Counted from the first letter of the stretch, positions 1 through 5,544 are shown. The stretch is 6,802 nt of DNA from Nitrososphaeraceae archaeon (GCA_025449515.1 JANWJI010000126.1:1-6802); one strand, 5' to 3'. Numbers and translations are program-made. The notes: generated by a model not told the origin, from the letters alone.

Positions 1-11
1 TATCACATGCA

Positions 12-98
12 TCATAATTGGATTTTGCCAACAATAACGCTACTTAAAACGCCAATGATCAATAAAAGTACTGGATTGAAATCAACTGATGGATCCAT
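12..98 (-). CDS. Candidate 28-residue single-span membrane peptide
   Basis: A short ATG-to-TGA frame on the minus strand encodes 28 residues. It starts MDPSVDFNPV, continues with the hydrophobic run LLLIIGVLSSVIVG and ends KIQL. The acidic N-terminus, one membrane-length span and a lysine after it look like a genuine one-pass membrane miniprotein, with the N-terminus probably outside by the positive-inside rule. A weak AT-rich box (TTTGTTAT on the minus strand, near 115-122) lies about 20-25 bases upstream of the ATG, which would fit a leaderless transcript. I do not recognise a family. It could equally be a chance frame, because AT-rich DNA easily encodes hydrophobic stretches. Confidence 0.3.
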   Translation of the reverse strand: MDPSVDFNPVLLLIIGVLSSVIVGKIQL

Positions 99-259
99 TT
101 AGTATATAGAACTGACATAACAAAGTTTTCATCTTTTTCAGACAGTTGATGAGCCTGATTCCAAATTACTATTATGAGTTCGCATAGCTATGGAATTTAC
201 TGAAATTTGTACAACAGCTCGACATAGTGAAGAATCTGTGTAGATGAGCTTACTATCTT

Positions 260-454
260 TTGAGCAACGAGAGTCTAATCGAGATGGTTTATTTCTTTCT
301 GGTATTGGGCCTTATTATTATGGTTGGACATTTTGTTCCTTCCGACTGTTTCATCGATTTTTTTTGGTATTTGTGTTTTCTAAATATCCACGATCTCCAA
401 CTCTTAGATCTACCTTACCATAGTTTATTATCTCATCTTCATGTTTACTCATAA
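260..454 (+). pseudogene. Possible N-terminal stub of a membrane transporter
   Basis: This frame starts at TTG after an in-frame stop at 245-247. The first 25 residues begin MSNESLIEMVYFF and run into a clean membrane segment (LVLGLIIMVGHF). This resembles the first helix of cation/proton antiporters of the CPA2/Kef type, where a Leu/Gly-rich first span opens the protein. After about residue 26 the translation turns into low-quality sequence rich in Phe, Leu, Tyr and His, and it ends at residue 64. The family is normally 380 residues or more, so at most a broken N-terminus would remain. The family resemblance comes from memory of sequence style and not from an alignment. The 3' half overlaps the minus-strand ORF at 351-605, so at most one of the two is real there. 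Confidence 0.2.
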
Positions 455-605
455 CTGTCTCTCGGTGATTTCTTTCTGTATGTTCCACTTTTGCATTAGG
501 AATGATTTCCGCTTTGTTCGCCTCTAGATTCCTAAATATGCCTTTGTTGGAAGAATTGCCGAAGAGAGGTTCTCCGCCGAATAGAAATCGAAGTAGGTTC
601 AACAT
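351..605 (-). CDS. Weak hypothetical hydrophilic small protein
   Basis: The minus-strand frame is open to 629 (a TTG start giving 92 residues), but the first ATG is at 605 and gives 84 residues. The N-terminus is hydrophobic (MLNLLRFLFGGEPLFG). The rest is strongly charged and rich in Lys, Glu, Asn, Asp and His, ending in a basic tail (NTNTKKNR). That is less typical of random AT-rich reading frames, which tend towards Ile, Phe, Tyr and Leu, and this is the only argument for coding. No domain is recognised. An AT-rich stretch suited to a TATA box lies immediately upstream of 605 (about 612-625), but it is closer than the usual 25 bases. It overlaps the possible transporter stub on the other strand. 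Confidence 0.3.
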   Translation of the reverse strand: MLNLLRFLFGGEPLFGNSSNKGIFRNLEANKAEIIPNAKVEHTERNHRETVMSKHEDEIINYGKVDLRVGDRGYLENTNTKKNR

Positions 606-629
606 ATTAAGAATATATAATAAAATCAA

Positions 630-1028
630 GTTACATGAAATAAGATGTAAAAAATAAACCTCTATTTGGTCAAAAAATCAAGACAAATTTGTAGGAGTAG
701 CAATAGTTTATCACATCTGACCTCAGAATTCGAAACAATTTCTTGTCGTTTAGAGCTCATCATGGAGTCTCAATATAATTATCCAGTCATGTATAGTAGA
801 AAGCGTGCTACAGACTGCAATATCAGACAAAAGACCTTGGATCAGTTGTAATTTGTCAAATAGCCCAGACGCATAAACACTAATTGATAGTTTTATTGGA
901 AGGCATGTTAAGTTATCTGATTCGTTTCAGCCCTCTTGGCATGACCTACGATAACCCAAGACAGACAAAGTATATGCCAATACTATAGACAAAGAAGAAG
1001 TAAACTCGTTTCAGTAGTCATTGTCGAC
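630..1028. other. Gene-free stretch
   Basis: No convincing gene is seen. The plus-strand frame 666-851 is open for 61 residues from a TTG, but its product has no domain, signal or membrane segment and no ribosome-binding site or well-placed TATA box supports it. The motif GTTTCAG recurs in the wider stretch (near 924, 1008 and 1111), but the spacing is irregular and the copies are too short to call a repeat family. Confidence 0.5.
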
Positions 1029-1175
1029 TTAGACTTGAGTTTGAATTACTGGATTAGAATCTATAACCTTCATAGCATATGTAGAGTGCGTACAACCGGC
1101 TTCACAATATGGTTTCAGTATTTCGGCGACAACTAGTTGAGCAAGTCAAATGTGGAATAATTCAAAATCTAAAGA
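1029..1175 (-). pseudogene. Stop-interrupted coding-like remnant
   Basis: Read on the minus strand, the frame ending at the TAA at 1029-1031 gives 38 residues of protein-like composition. It includes EILKPYCEAGCTHSTYAMKV and ends DSNPVIQTQV. It has two cysteines spaced C-x3-C and a balanced residue mix, unlike the surrounding noise. Going upstream, a TGA (1146-1148) interrupts the frame, then nine more residues (SLDFELFHI) follow a second TGA (1176-1178). No standard start codon precedes the 38-residue stretch; the first ATG lies inside it. It may be the decayed C-terminal part of a gene, or chance. I do not recognise the parent family. Confidence 0.25.
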
Positions 1176-1225
1176 TCATAGGAAATGGGCATGCAGTTGG
1201 CGTTAAACGTGACATGGCATACTAA

Positions 1226-2131
1226 TTAATCCTTATGATGATGAAAATTAGCATTATTGTTTTTTAAATGGCTGTCCGACTGTAATTCAGACGAATTGGA
1301 CGAGACTGAGGAGGAGTTGTTACCAAATGAAGGTAAAGTCAGGACAAAAGGGCTTTTAGTACCACTCAGCATTGAATCCTTTGGTGTCGCTGTAGATTCA
1401 GGCTTTATCAATAATTTGTTATCTTGAGTACGTGTCCTGGGCACGGTTGTAGTATAATGAGTCTTTTGTTGATCCTTGGTCATTTTGTTATGCTCGTCAA
1501 TAGTTGATGCAATAGAAGCATTCATCGGTTTATTAGGCTCTTGTTTTCCATTAAGAGATAACAACTTTGTCTGATTCTTGTTACTACTAGAAACATTAGA
1601 ATCATTCTTTAAGATAGGTAGTTGGACATGCGAAGTGGAGGGAAAATTCGAAACACTAGTGAAATTTACACTATAATATTTTGTCAAACTCGTAGGTTTA
1701 TCATTACAAGTTAACTTTGCTGTGGCCTTGTTGCTCAATCCATCTTTAAGTGTAGTATATTTAGCGCTAAGAGGAAATTTCCATGTGGAATAATCATTTG
1801 TACCATTATGGCCAGCAGCAATGACACGTTGATATGGTTTTATATTATTCACGATTATCGAAACTTGACACTTAGTATGACTATTGTACGTCGACATTCC
1901 AGTTAAAGTAAGATTTTTGCCACCAGGAACCCTTTGGCCTTGGGCCGGGAATATAATTTTTATGCCCCCCAGTTTAGATTTAGCCAACATATTTGTAGGC
2001 GCTTTTTTCTTTATATTGCTACCTTGCGCATATGTTAAACTAATTAGAGTCTGCGATCCAATCAACATCAAACAGATAATTACTGTCATGATTAATGTGA
2101 AGGATCTATAAATCAATCTTAACGAGTTCAT
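1226..2131 (-). CDS. Secreted Ig-like surface protein with Ser/Thr/Asn-rich tail
   Basis: The product has 301 residues and is predicted to be exported. Residues 1-35 form a Sec-type signal: Arg5 and Arg9, a hydrophobic core at about 13-32, and a likely cut after Tyr34-Ala35. Residues 55-160 look like one beta-sandwich (Ig-like) domain. It opens with IKIIFPAQGQRVPGGKNLTL and contains a VNNIKPYQRV strand, a DYSTWKF motif and a late CNDKP turn; Cys88 and Cys142 could form a disulfide. From memory, this core resembles secreted hypothetical proteins common in group I.1b thaumarchaea. Residues 165-301 are low-complexity, rich in Ser, Thr, Asn and Lys, and end FHHHKD. At least nine N-x-S/T sequons suggest N-glycosylation. 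There is no C-terminal membrane anchor. The ATG at 2131 keeps the basic n-region; Met15 is a poorer alternative. It appears to stand alone. The function is unknown; surface binding or adhesion is a guess. Confidence 0.85.
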   Translation of the reverse strand: MNSLRLIYRSFTLIMTVIICLMLIGSQTLISLTYAQGSNIKKKAPTNMLAKSKLGGIKIIFPAQGQRVPGGKNLTLTGMSTYNSHTKCQVSIIVNNIKPYQRVIAAGHNGTNDYSTWKFPLSAKYTTLKDGLSNKATAKLTCNDKPTSLTKYYSVNFTSVSNFPSTSHVQLPILKNDSNVSSSNKNQTKLLSLNGKQEPNKPMNASIASTIDEHNKMTKDQQKTHYTTTVPRTRTQDNKLLIKPESTATPKDSMLSGTKSPFVLTLPSFGNNSSSVSSNSSELQSDSHLKNNNANFHHHKD

Positions 2132-2140
2132 CCGATTAGT

Positions 2141-2150
2141 ACTATAAAAT
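2141..2150 (-). promoter_or_regulatory. TATA-like box upstream of the Ig-like protein gene
   Basis: On the minus strand this reads ATTTTATAGT. It is centred about 15 bases before the ATG at 2131, closer than the 25-30 bases expected between a TATA box and a leaderless start. Either transcription starts inside the annotated frame, which would favour Met15, or another AT-rich element further upstream is used. Confidence 0.3.
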
Positions 2151-2410
2151 GTTGGATATGAATAGAAGTTGATAAAAGGGCTTACATGTCACCATCTGAT
2201 GCAAACCTGAGTAGTACTGGCTCCCTTAATCCATACTGGAACCACATTTGATCATTTTCTCTTATACTACAATTTTATTAATTCATCAAAATGTAGCCTG
2301 CTAATCTTGTCACCCACACTGCCGCCTATCCGCCATAGTAATCATCTAAATCAATATCTAAGTATGAAAAAAGGTGTAAATTACCCAGCTGATTTTTTTG
2401 AACTGACATG

Positions 2411-2437
2411 ATTATGATTTTTCGAGTAAATCATAAT
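2411..2437. repeat. Perfect 10-bp inverted repeat, 7-base loop
   Basis: ATTATGATTT at 2411-2420 and AAATCATAAT at 2428-2437 are exact reverse complements separated by TTCGAGT. It lies about 280 bases upstream of the Ig-like gene and more than 300 bases downstream of the stress protein gene. No T-run follows on either strand that would make it a terminator, so it is either an operator-like palindrome or the stem of a small RNA. Confidence 0.55.
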
Positions 2438-2733
2438 ATTGATGTTGAAAAGATTGAATCAGCATGACATGACAAAATAACTTGAACAAGCTGCTTCATG
2501 TTAGTTGTTTGTTTTGTGATAGTTAAAATAAGCATTTAATATTTTACAAATTTGTGGCTCAAGTAATTCGGATTCTAATATGTAGTCCCGATCACAAGAT
2601 ATTATACGTGATCTTAAGAATCTAGCGATCTTAATTAAATGGACATGTGATATTCACGATTTCATTATTATCTATCCATTCGCGTAGACAGATGATGTGA
2701 GCGTCATGGTATTTCAGTTGTCACAATTTCATT

Positions 2734-2740
2734 AAAAAAA
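2734..2740 (-). terminator. T-run terminator of the stress protein gene
   Basis: On the minus strand a run of seven T lies 22 bases past the TAA of the stress protein gene. It sits in a small palindrome (TTCATT and AATGAA arms flanking the run). T-rich tracts are the usual archaeal termination signal. Confidence 0.5.
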
Positions 2741-2762
2741 TGAATCTATGCGGCAATATAGC

Positions 2763-3251
2763 TTATTTAACTACCATGACCGGGCAAGCAGCATGAGTCA
2801 ATACAGAAGAGGCGACACTTCCAAGTAACGCTTTCTTAAAAGCAGACCGACCTTTAGTACCAATCACGATCAAATCAACATTATTGTTTTCTGCATAGGT
2901 TAGGATTTCTTTTGCTATAGATTTAGTACCGACAAGTACTTCGGTTTGTATATTAATTTTTTTATCAACATCACCTGTCTGTTTTTCTTTGATTTTACTA
3001 AACCATTCCTGAGCTTCCAAACTAGCTAGTTCAATCGCACCTTTGACAGGACTCGGGATATCGGCATCGATTCTATCTGTCAAATAATCATATCTAATAT
3101 CTTGTGGCAATACATGAACTGCAATAATATTAGAGACCTTCTGTTGCTTTGCGATCGATATTGCCGAATCTGCCGCTCTTAATGCAATTGCAGATCCATC
3201 TATTCCAACGAGAATTTTGGAAAATAATTGCTTATTATTTATTCCTGACAA
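2763..3251 (-). CDS. Universal stress protein, UspA family, ATP-binding type
   Basis: The product has 162 residues, a normal length for a single-domain UspA protein. The N-terminal strand KILVGIDGS (residues 12-20) carries the conserved Asp18. The C-terminal nucleotide loop matches the G-x2-G-x9-G-S/T signature exactly: Gly131, Gly134, Gly144 and Ser145, followed by the closing strand PVMVVK. These residues mark the ATP-binding subclass, cytoplasmic homodimers that bind ATP and are induced under stress; the client process here is unknown. The start must be TTG at 3251: an in-frame stop lies seven codons further upstream and there is no ATG before Met159. A TATA box at 3275-3282 sits about 27 bases upstream, so the mRNA is probably nearly leaderless. 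A T-run follows the stop. It seems to be monocistronic. Confidence 0.95.
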   Translation of the reverse strand: MSGINNKQLFSKILVGIDGSAIALRAADSAISIAKQQKVSNIIAVHVLPQDIRYDYLTDRIDADIPSPVKGAIELASLEAQEWFSKIKEKQTGDVDKKINIQTEVLVGTKSIAKEILTYAENNNVDLIVIGTKGRSAFKKALLGSVASSVLTHAACPVMVVK

Positions 3252-3274
3252 TGTATTATCACACTCTGGTTATT

Positions 3275-3282
3275 GTATAAAT
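3275..3282 (-). promoter_or_regulatory. TATA box of the stress protein gene
   Basis: On the minus strand this reads ATTTATAC, close to the archaeal TATA consensus. Its centre is about 27 bases from the TTG start at 3251. The predicted transcription start therefore falls within a few bases of the start codon, giving a leaderless or nearly leaderless mRNA. Confidence 0.55.
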
Positions 3283-3320
3283 CTATAATTATAATATTGT
3301 TTACCTTTTCGAATATACAT

Positions 3321-3515
3321 TTATGATTTATATATAATCACAATTGATGAGGTGTGACTTTGAGATACCCGTCCTATAATATTGGCTAACCAATCAATAC
3401 TAGAATTATAAGATAAAATCCATTCCTTCGATAAATGCCATAAACCAGCTATGTATCTAAATGTGCAAGCTAAGGATATAGAAAATAGATTTTTTTGCCC
3501 AAAAATAATTGACAT
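3321..3515 (-). CDS. Doubtful small ORF between the stress protein and the four-Cys protein
   Basis: An ATG-started frame of 64 residues contains mildly hydrophobic sequence (LFSISLACTFRYIAGLWHL) and an amphipathic middle (DWLANIIGRVSQS). No domain, clear membrane span or signal is recognised. It has no Shine-Dalgarno site. The only AT-rich box at a suitable distance (about 3546) is the T-run terminator of the gene upstream. It may be a decayed gene or noise; it is listed because the frame is complete and fills an otherwise empty 350-base gap. Confidence 0.2.
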   Translation of the reverse strand: MSIIFGQKNLFSISLACTFRYIAGLWHLSKEWILSYNSSIDWLANIIGRVSQSHTSSIVIIYKS

Positions 3516-3544
3516 TAATTAATCGTCTGTCAACTAACTATGGT

Positions 3545-3570
3545 AAAAAAATCCATAACTAGAAATGGAT
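3545..3570 (-). terminator. Hairpin plus T-run terminator of the four-Cys protein gene
   Basis: On the minus strand ATCCAT, an eight-base loop and ATGGAT form a 6-bp stem, followed directly by a run of T that includes the last stem base. It starts about 30 bases past the stop codon at 3600. The layout is like a bacterial intrinsic terminator; archaea need only the T-run, so the stem may serve 3'-end stability. Confidence 0.6.
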
Positions 3571-3599
3571 GATTTTAATATTCAAATTTTTAAATGTAA

Positions 3600-4019
3600 T
3601 TACGAAGTAGCACTATTGGTTTTGTTTTTGCTTCCATTTAGGATCGTAGAATTCTTTGTGATTTCAGCACTTCTGATCTTATAATATTGGGCCACTTTTC
3701 CATCACTGCATGCATCTATGGGTTGCCCAGCATGTCCCGCACATATATTACTGACTGCAGTACTTAATTGACTATCACAAGCAGCATATCCTTTTGGTAA
3801 TGATTTCAAACAAAAATTGACCACACTATTAAGTCGTGCATTTATTAATGGTATATTGTTACTATCACTATTTGTATTAGGTGTCCTATTGTAAAATGAA
3901 ATAGCACCAGCAACTGCTGATGATAAAAGCACTCCCATGAGTATAATAACTACTAGTCTATTACCACGTATCATTGTTGGTGGCCATAAATATGCATGAA
4001 GTAGCCGCATTAAATACAT
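3600..4019 (-). CDS. Membrane-anchored or secreted small four-cysteine protein
   Basis: The longest frame gives 139 residues. Arg18 and Arg21 precede one hydrophobic segment at about 22-42 (VVIILMGVLLSSAVAGAISF), a signal anchor or signal peptide. The outside part has four cysteines at 70, 81, 93 and 104, almost evenly spaced (11, 12, 11), in the motifs FCLKSL, AACDSQL, NICAGH and DACSDGKVAQYYKIR. Two disulfides or a small metal site are possible. The tail is rich in Asn, Ser, Thr and Lys, with several N-x-S/T sequons. The D-x-C-x-DG-x-V-x-x-YY core looks like a conserved signature of thaumarchaeal hypothetical proteins, from memory only. Start choice: a TATA-like box at 4030-4036 is too close to the ATG at 4019 but well placed for Met4 (4010); Met16 (3974) would give a cleaner signal sequence. 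The function is unknown. Confidence 0.75.
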   Translation of the reverse strand: MYLMRLLHAYLWPPTMIRGNRLVVIILMGVLLSSAVAGAISFYNRTPNTNSDSNNIPLINARLNSVVNFCLKSLPKGYAACDSQLSTAVSNICAGHAGQPIDACSDGKVAQYYKIRSAEITKNSTILNGSKNKTNSATS

Positions 4020-4029
4020 TTCTTACAAC

Positions 4030-4036
4030 TTTTTAA
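4030..4036 (-). promoter_or_regulatory. TATA-like box upstream of the four-Cys protein gene
   Basis: On the minus strand the stretch around 4029-4039 reads CATTTAAAAAG. Its centre is about 15 bases from the first ATG (4019) and about 24 bases from the second (4010). This favours a leaderless mRNA beginning near 4010 and translation from Met4. Confidence 0.4.
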
Positions 4037-4117
4037 ATGTTCTAAAATTGTATGGCATAGCTAACCATATCAGCGGTAAACATTACCTCCCTTTGCGGAT
4101 ATAGAACTCGAAATTTA

Positions 4118-4172
4118 GATCATTTGTAAAAATACAAATCTTTCAAATGATCGAGACACCATTACTCGATCA
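4118..4172. repeat. Three overlapping, mutually exclusive inverted repeats
   Basis: Repeat A is GATCATTTG (4118-4126) with CAAATGATC (4144-4152), nine exact pairs. Repeat B is ATTTGTA (4122-4128) with TACAAAT (4133-4139), seven exact pairs around a four-base loop. Repeat C is TGATCGAG (4148-4155) with CTCGATCA (4165-4172), eight exact pairs around a nine-base loop. A shares bases with both B and C, so the fold is either A alone or B plus C. This is the layout of a switching RNA, or of clustered operator half-sites (ATTTG/CAAAT three times, GATC three times). It lies 100-150 bases upstream of the four-Cys protein gene. Confidence 0.6.
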
Positions 4173-4296
4173 ATACTTACACTTATCCACAACGGTAGAT
4201 TCTAGGATGCTATCAAGAGGACCTACATAAATACAATCTAAAGCTATTTGAGTCCCAATTAATATTACTTGTGCTAAAAATGGGTGCGACTCTAAC

Positions 4297-4406
4297 TGAT
4301 AGATTATGATAGCCCAATTGACAAACGCCATTCTTAACCTATTGTTCGTTCGTGATGTCGAAGTAATCGGATGTCAGTAAATAGTCGCCAATAGCATAAT
4401 CTATCA
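4297..4406. repeat. 12-bp inverted repeat pair bounding about 110 bp
   Basis: TGATAGATTATG at 4297-4308 and CATAATCTATCA at 4395-4406 are exact reverse complements 86 bases apart. After one mismatch two further bases also pair inward. The enclosed segment has no gene. It could be the closing stem of a structured RNA, a paired protein-binding site, or the ends of a very small decayed element; no target-site duplication was recognised at the outer edges. Confidence 0.45.
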
Positions 4407-4423
4407 TTTTGTGTTTCCTATTT

Positions 4424-4429
4424 AAAAAA
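4424..4429 (-). terminator. T-run terminator of the lipid kinase gene
   Basis: On the minus strand a run of six T begins about 11 bases past the stop codon of the lipid kinase gene. T-rich tracts are sufficient for archaeal RNA polymerase termination. No clear hairpin accompanies it. Confidence 0.4.
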
Positions 4430-4439
4430 TGGATTCGTC

Positions 4440-5528
4440 TCAGAATTTCAGAGTTAAAGCATCTGGATGTACTTGAAAGGTTCCAGGAAGAATACCTATT
4501 GGTTCGCCATCAACAGTAACTGTGATATCTCTCTCTTTAGATCTAATTGAGACCTTCTTGCTCTGCGTGCGATAGATGTCATTATTCTCAAACGTCTGTT
4601 CTGAATCACTTCTCATATCGGCAAATTCATCCAACATTTTGAAGCTACCGGAGTTTTTAAGAATAGTTACATCTAACAAGCCATCTGAGATGCTTGCCTG
4701 CGGGGCCGCTTTAAAGCCTCCTCCTAAATAGCTACCGTTAGCTATTACACCCATCGTCATCTTCAACAGTAAACTCTGCCTTCCATCATCTATGGAGACT
4801 TCACAAAGATTACTCTCATAGGTAGGTAGCGTAGCAATGACGCTTGAAATTGTGGATATAATACGACTCTTAACCTTATCTCTAATTTTTTTTGATCTGT
4901 CTATGATTTCTGCACCAACACCTATTTCAGCGGCGTTAAGAAAAATACGAGTTATGACTCCTTCAGGATAGTCATTTGCATCTATTCCTAGCTTTCCTGT
5001 GGATATTGGTGTTGTCAAAGCAGAAATGACATCTATCTTTTGTGGTTTGCCATTCACGAATCTCTGACAACATTCAACAATCCCATCAGGTAAATCCAAG
5101 GATTTGGCTAGTACATTTCTTGACCCCGCTGGAACCACACCCATGATCGCATCAGAGTCTATAGGTTTCAAGATAGGTGATACATGTGTACTTTCACCAT
5201 GGTTTTGTTTACCAAGCATATGAGTATCTATCTTATGAGTAGAGATTTGACTTCCATCTACTATTTCTTCAAAGAAGCCGTTTACGACCTCATTTATGGT
5301 TCCGTCTCCCCCTATTGCGACTATTTCTTTAAACCCCTTTCTTAATAAATCCCTTGTAAGGACAGTTCCGTGTCCTGGTTTTTGACTGAATACAGCGAAA
5401 GGATTTTCACCAAAGATACACTTGATCTTGTTGTAAAGATCCTCCCAATTCTTGCCAGTTAATCCACCACAGGAATTTGGATTCACTACCAGTGCTGTTT
5501 CTGTGCTTGTTTGCTCTTGCTGGCTCAT
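4440..5528 (-). CDS. Lipid kinase of the diacylglycerol/sphingosine kinase (YegS-like) family
   Basis: The product has 362 residues; family members are usually about 300. The family transfers phosphate from ATP to a lipid hydroxyl at the inner membrane face. In an archaeon the substrate is unknown; an isoprenoid glycerolipid is an inference. Motifs in order: the N-terminal nucleotide loop VVNPNSCGG (14-22), the hallmark GGDGTINEVVNG (73-84), PAGSRNVLAKSL (133-144) where relatives usually read P-x-GT-x-N, the hinge strand LNAAEIGVGAEI (197-208), GGGFKAAP with SDGLLDV in the C-terminal lobe, and the conserved DGEP (340-343). Two insertions explain the length: about 88-125, which contains His98, 103, 110 and 115, and about 170-192. 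The ATG at 5528 has TATA-like sequence upstream (about 5545-5554). The response regulator gene lies 92 bases upstream in the same direction, so co-expression is possible. Family assignment is firm; substrate is not. Confidence 0.93.
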   Translation of the reverse strand: MSQQEQTSTETALVVNPNSCGGLTGKNWEDLYNKIKCIFGENPFAVFSQKPGHGTVLTRDLLRKGFKEIVAIGGDGTINEVVNGFFEEIVDGSQISTHKIDTHMLGKQNHGESTHVSPILKPIDSDAIMGVVPAGSRNVLAKSLDLPDGIVECCQRFVNGKPQKIDVISALTTPISTGKLGIDANDYPEGVITRIFLNAAEIGVGAEIIDRSKKIRDKVKSRIISTISSVIATLPTYESNLCEVSIDDGRQSLLLKMTMGVIANGSYLGGGFKAAPQASISDGLLDVTILKNSGSFKMLDEFADMRSDSEQTFENNDIYRTQSKKVSIRSKERDITVTVDGEPIGILPGTFQVHPDALTLKF

Positions 5529-5544
5529 CGGTATATAACAGATA

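Larger units (their letters stand above)
2132..2762. other. Long gene-free stretch between the Ig-like gene and the stress protein gene
   Basis: No gene is supported in these 630 bases. The stretch holds the promoter area of the Ig-like gene, a perfect 10-bp hairpin at 2411-2437, a direct repeat of GATCTTAA at 2610-2617 and 2627-2634 (17-base period), and the likely terminator of the stress protein gene at 2734-2740. A plus-strand frame containing MKKGVNYPADFFELT near 2363 lacks any plausible upstream start and is not called. Confidence 0.6.
4020..4439. other. Gene-free stretch rich in inverted repeats
   Basis: No open frame here looks coding. The stretch joins the promoter side of the four-Cys protein gene (left) with the 3' end of the lipid kinase gene (right), both on the minus strand. 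It contains the three overlapping inverted repeats at 4118-4172 and the 12-bp pair at 4297-4308 and 4395-4406, each listed separately. That density of perfect repeats is unusual compared with the other spacers in the window. Confidence 0.6.

Noticed and set aside
666..851. Plus-strand frame of 61 residues starting at TTG
   Set aside because: No domain, signal or membrane segment, no ribosome-binding site or well-placed TATA box, and the composition looks like random translation.
924..1117. Three copies of GTTTCAG as a possible repeat array
   Set aside because: Seven-base copies at irregular spacing with different flanks; no CRISPR-like repeat and spacer order.
1884..2111. Plus-strand frame of 75 residues
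   Set aside because: It is antisense to the signal peptide and the start of the Ig-like domain of the secreted protein gene, which has much stronger coding signs.
2287..2410. Plus-strand open frame ending MKKGVNYPADFFELT
   Set aside because: Open but without a plausible start until the last 15 codons, and of low-quality composition; treated as non-coding.
2591..2657. Short palindromes (ATCAC/GTGAT, GTGA-TAT-TCAC) and the GATCTTAA direct repeat
   Set aside because: Four- and five-base arms are expected by chance in AT-rich DNA; the 17-base direct repeat is noted but has no linked gene function.
4286..4388. GCGACT and AGTCGC as an additional stem
   Set aside because: Only six pairs and it conflicts in order with the longer 12-bp pair at 4297-4406.
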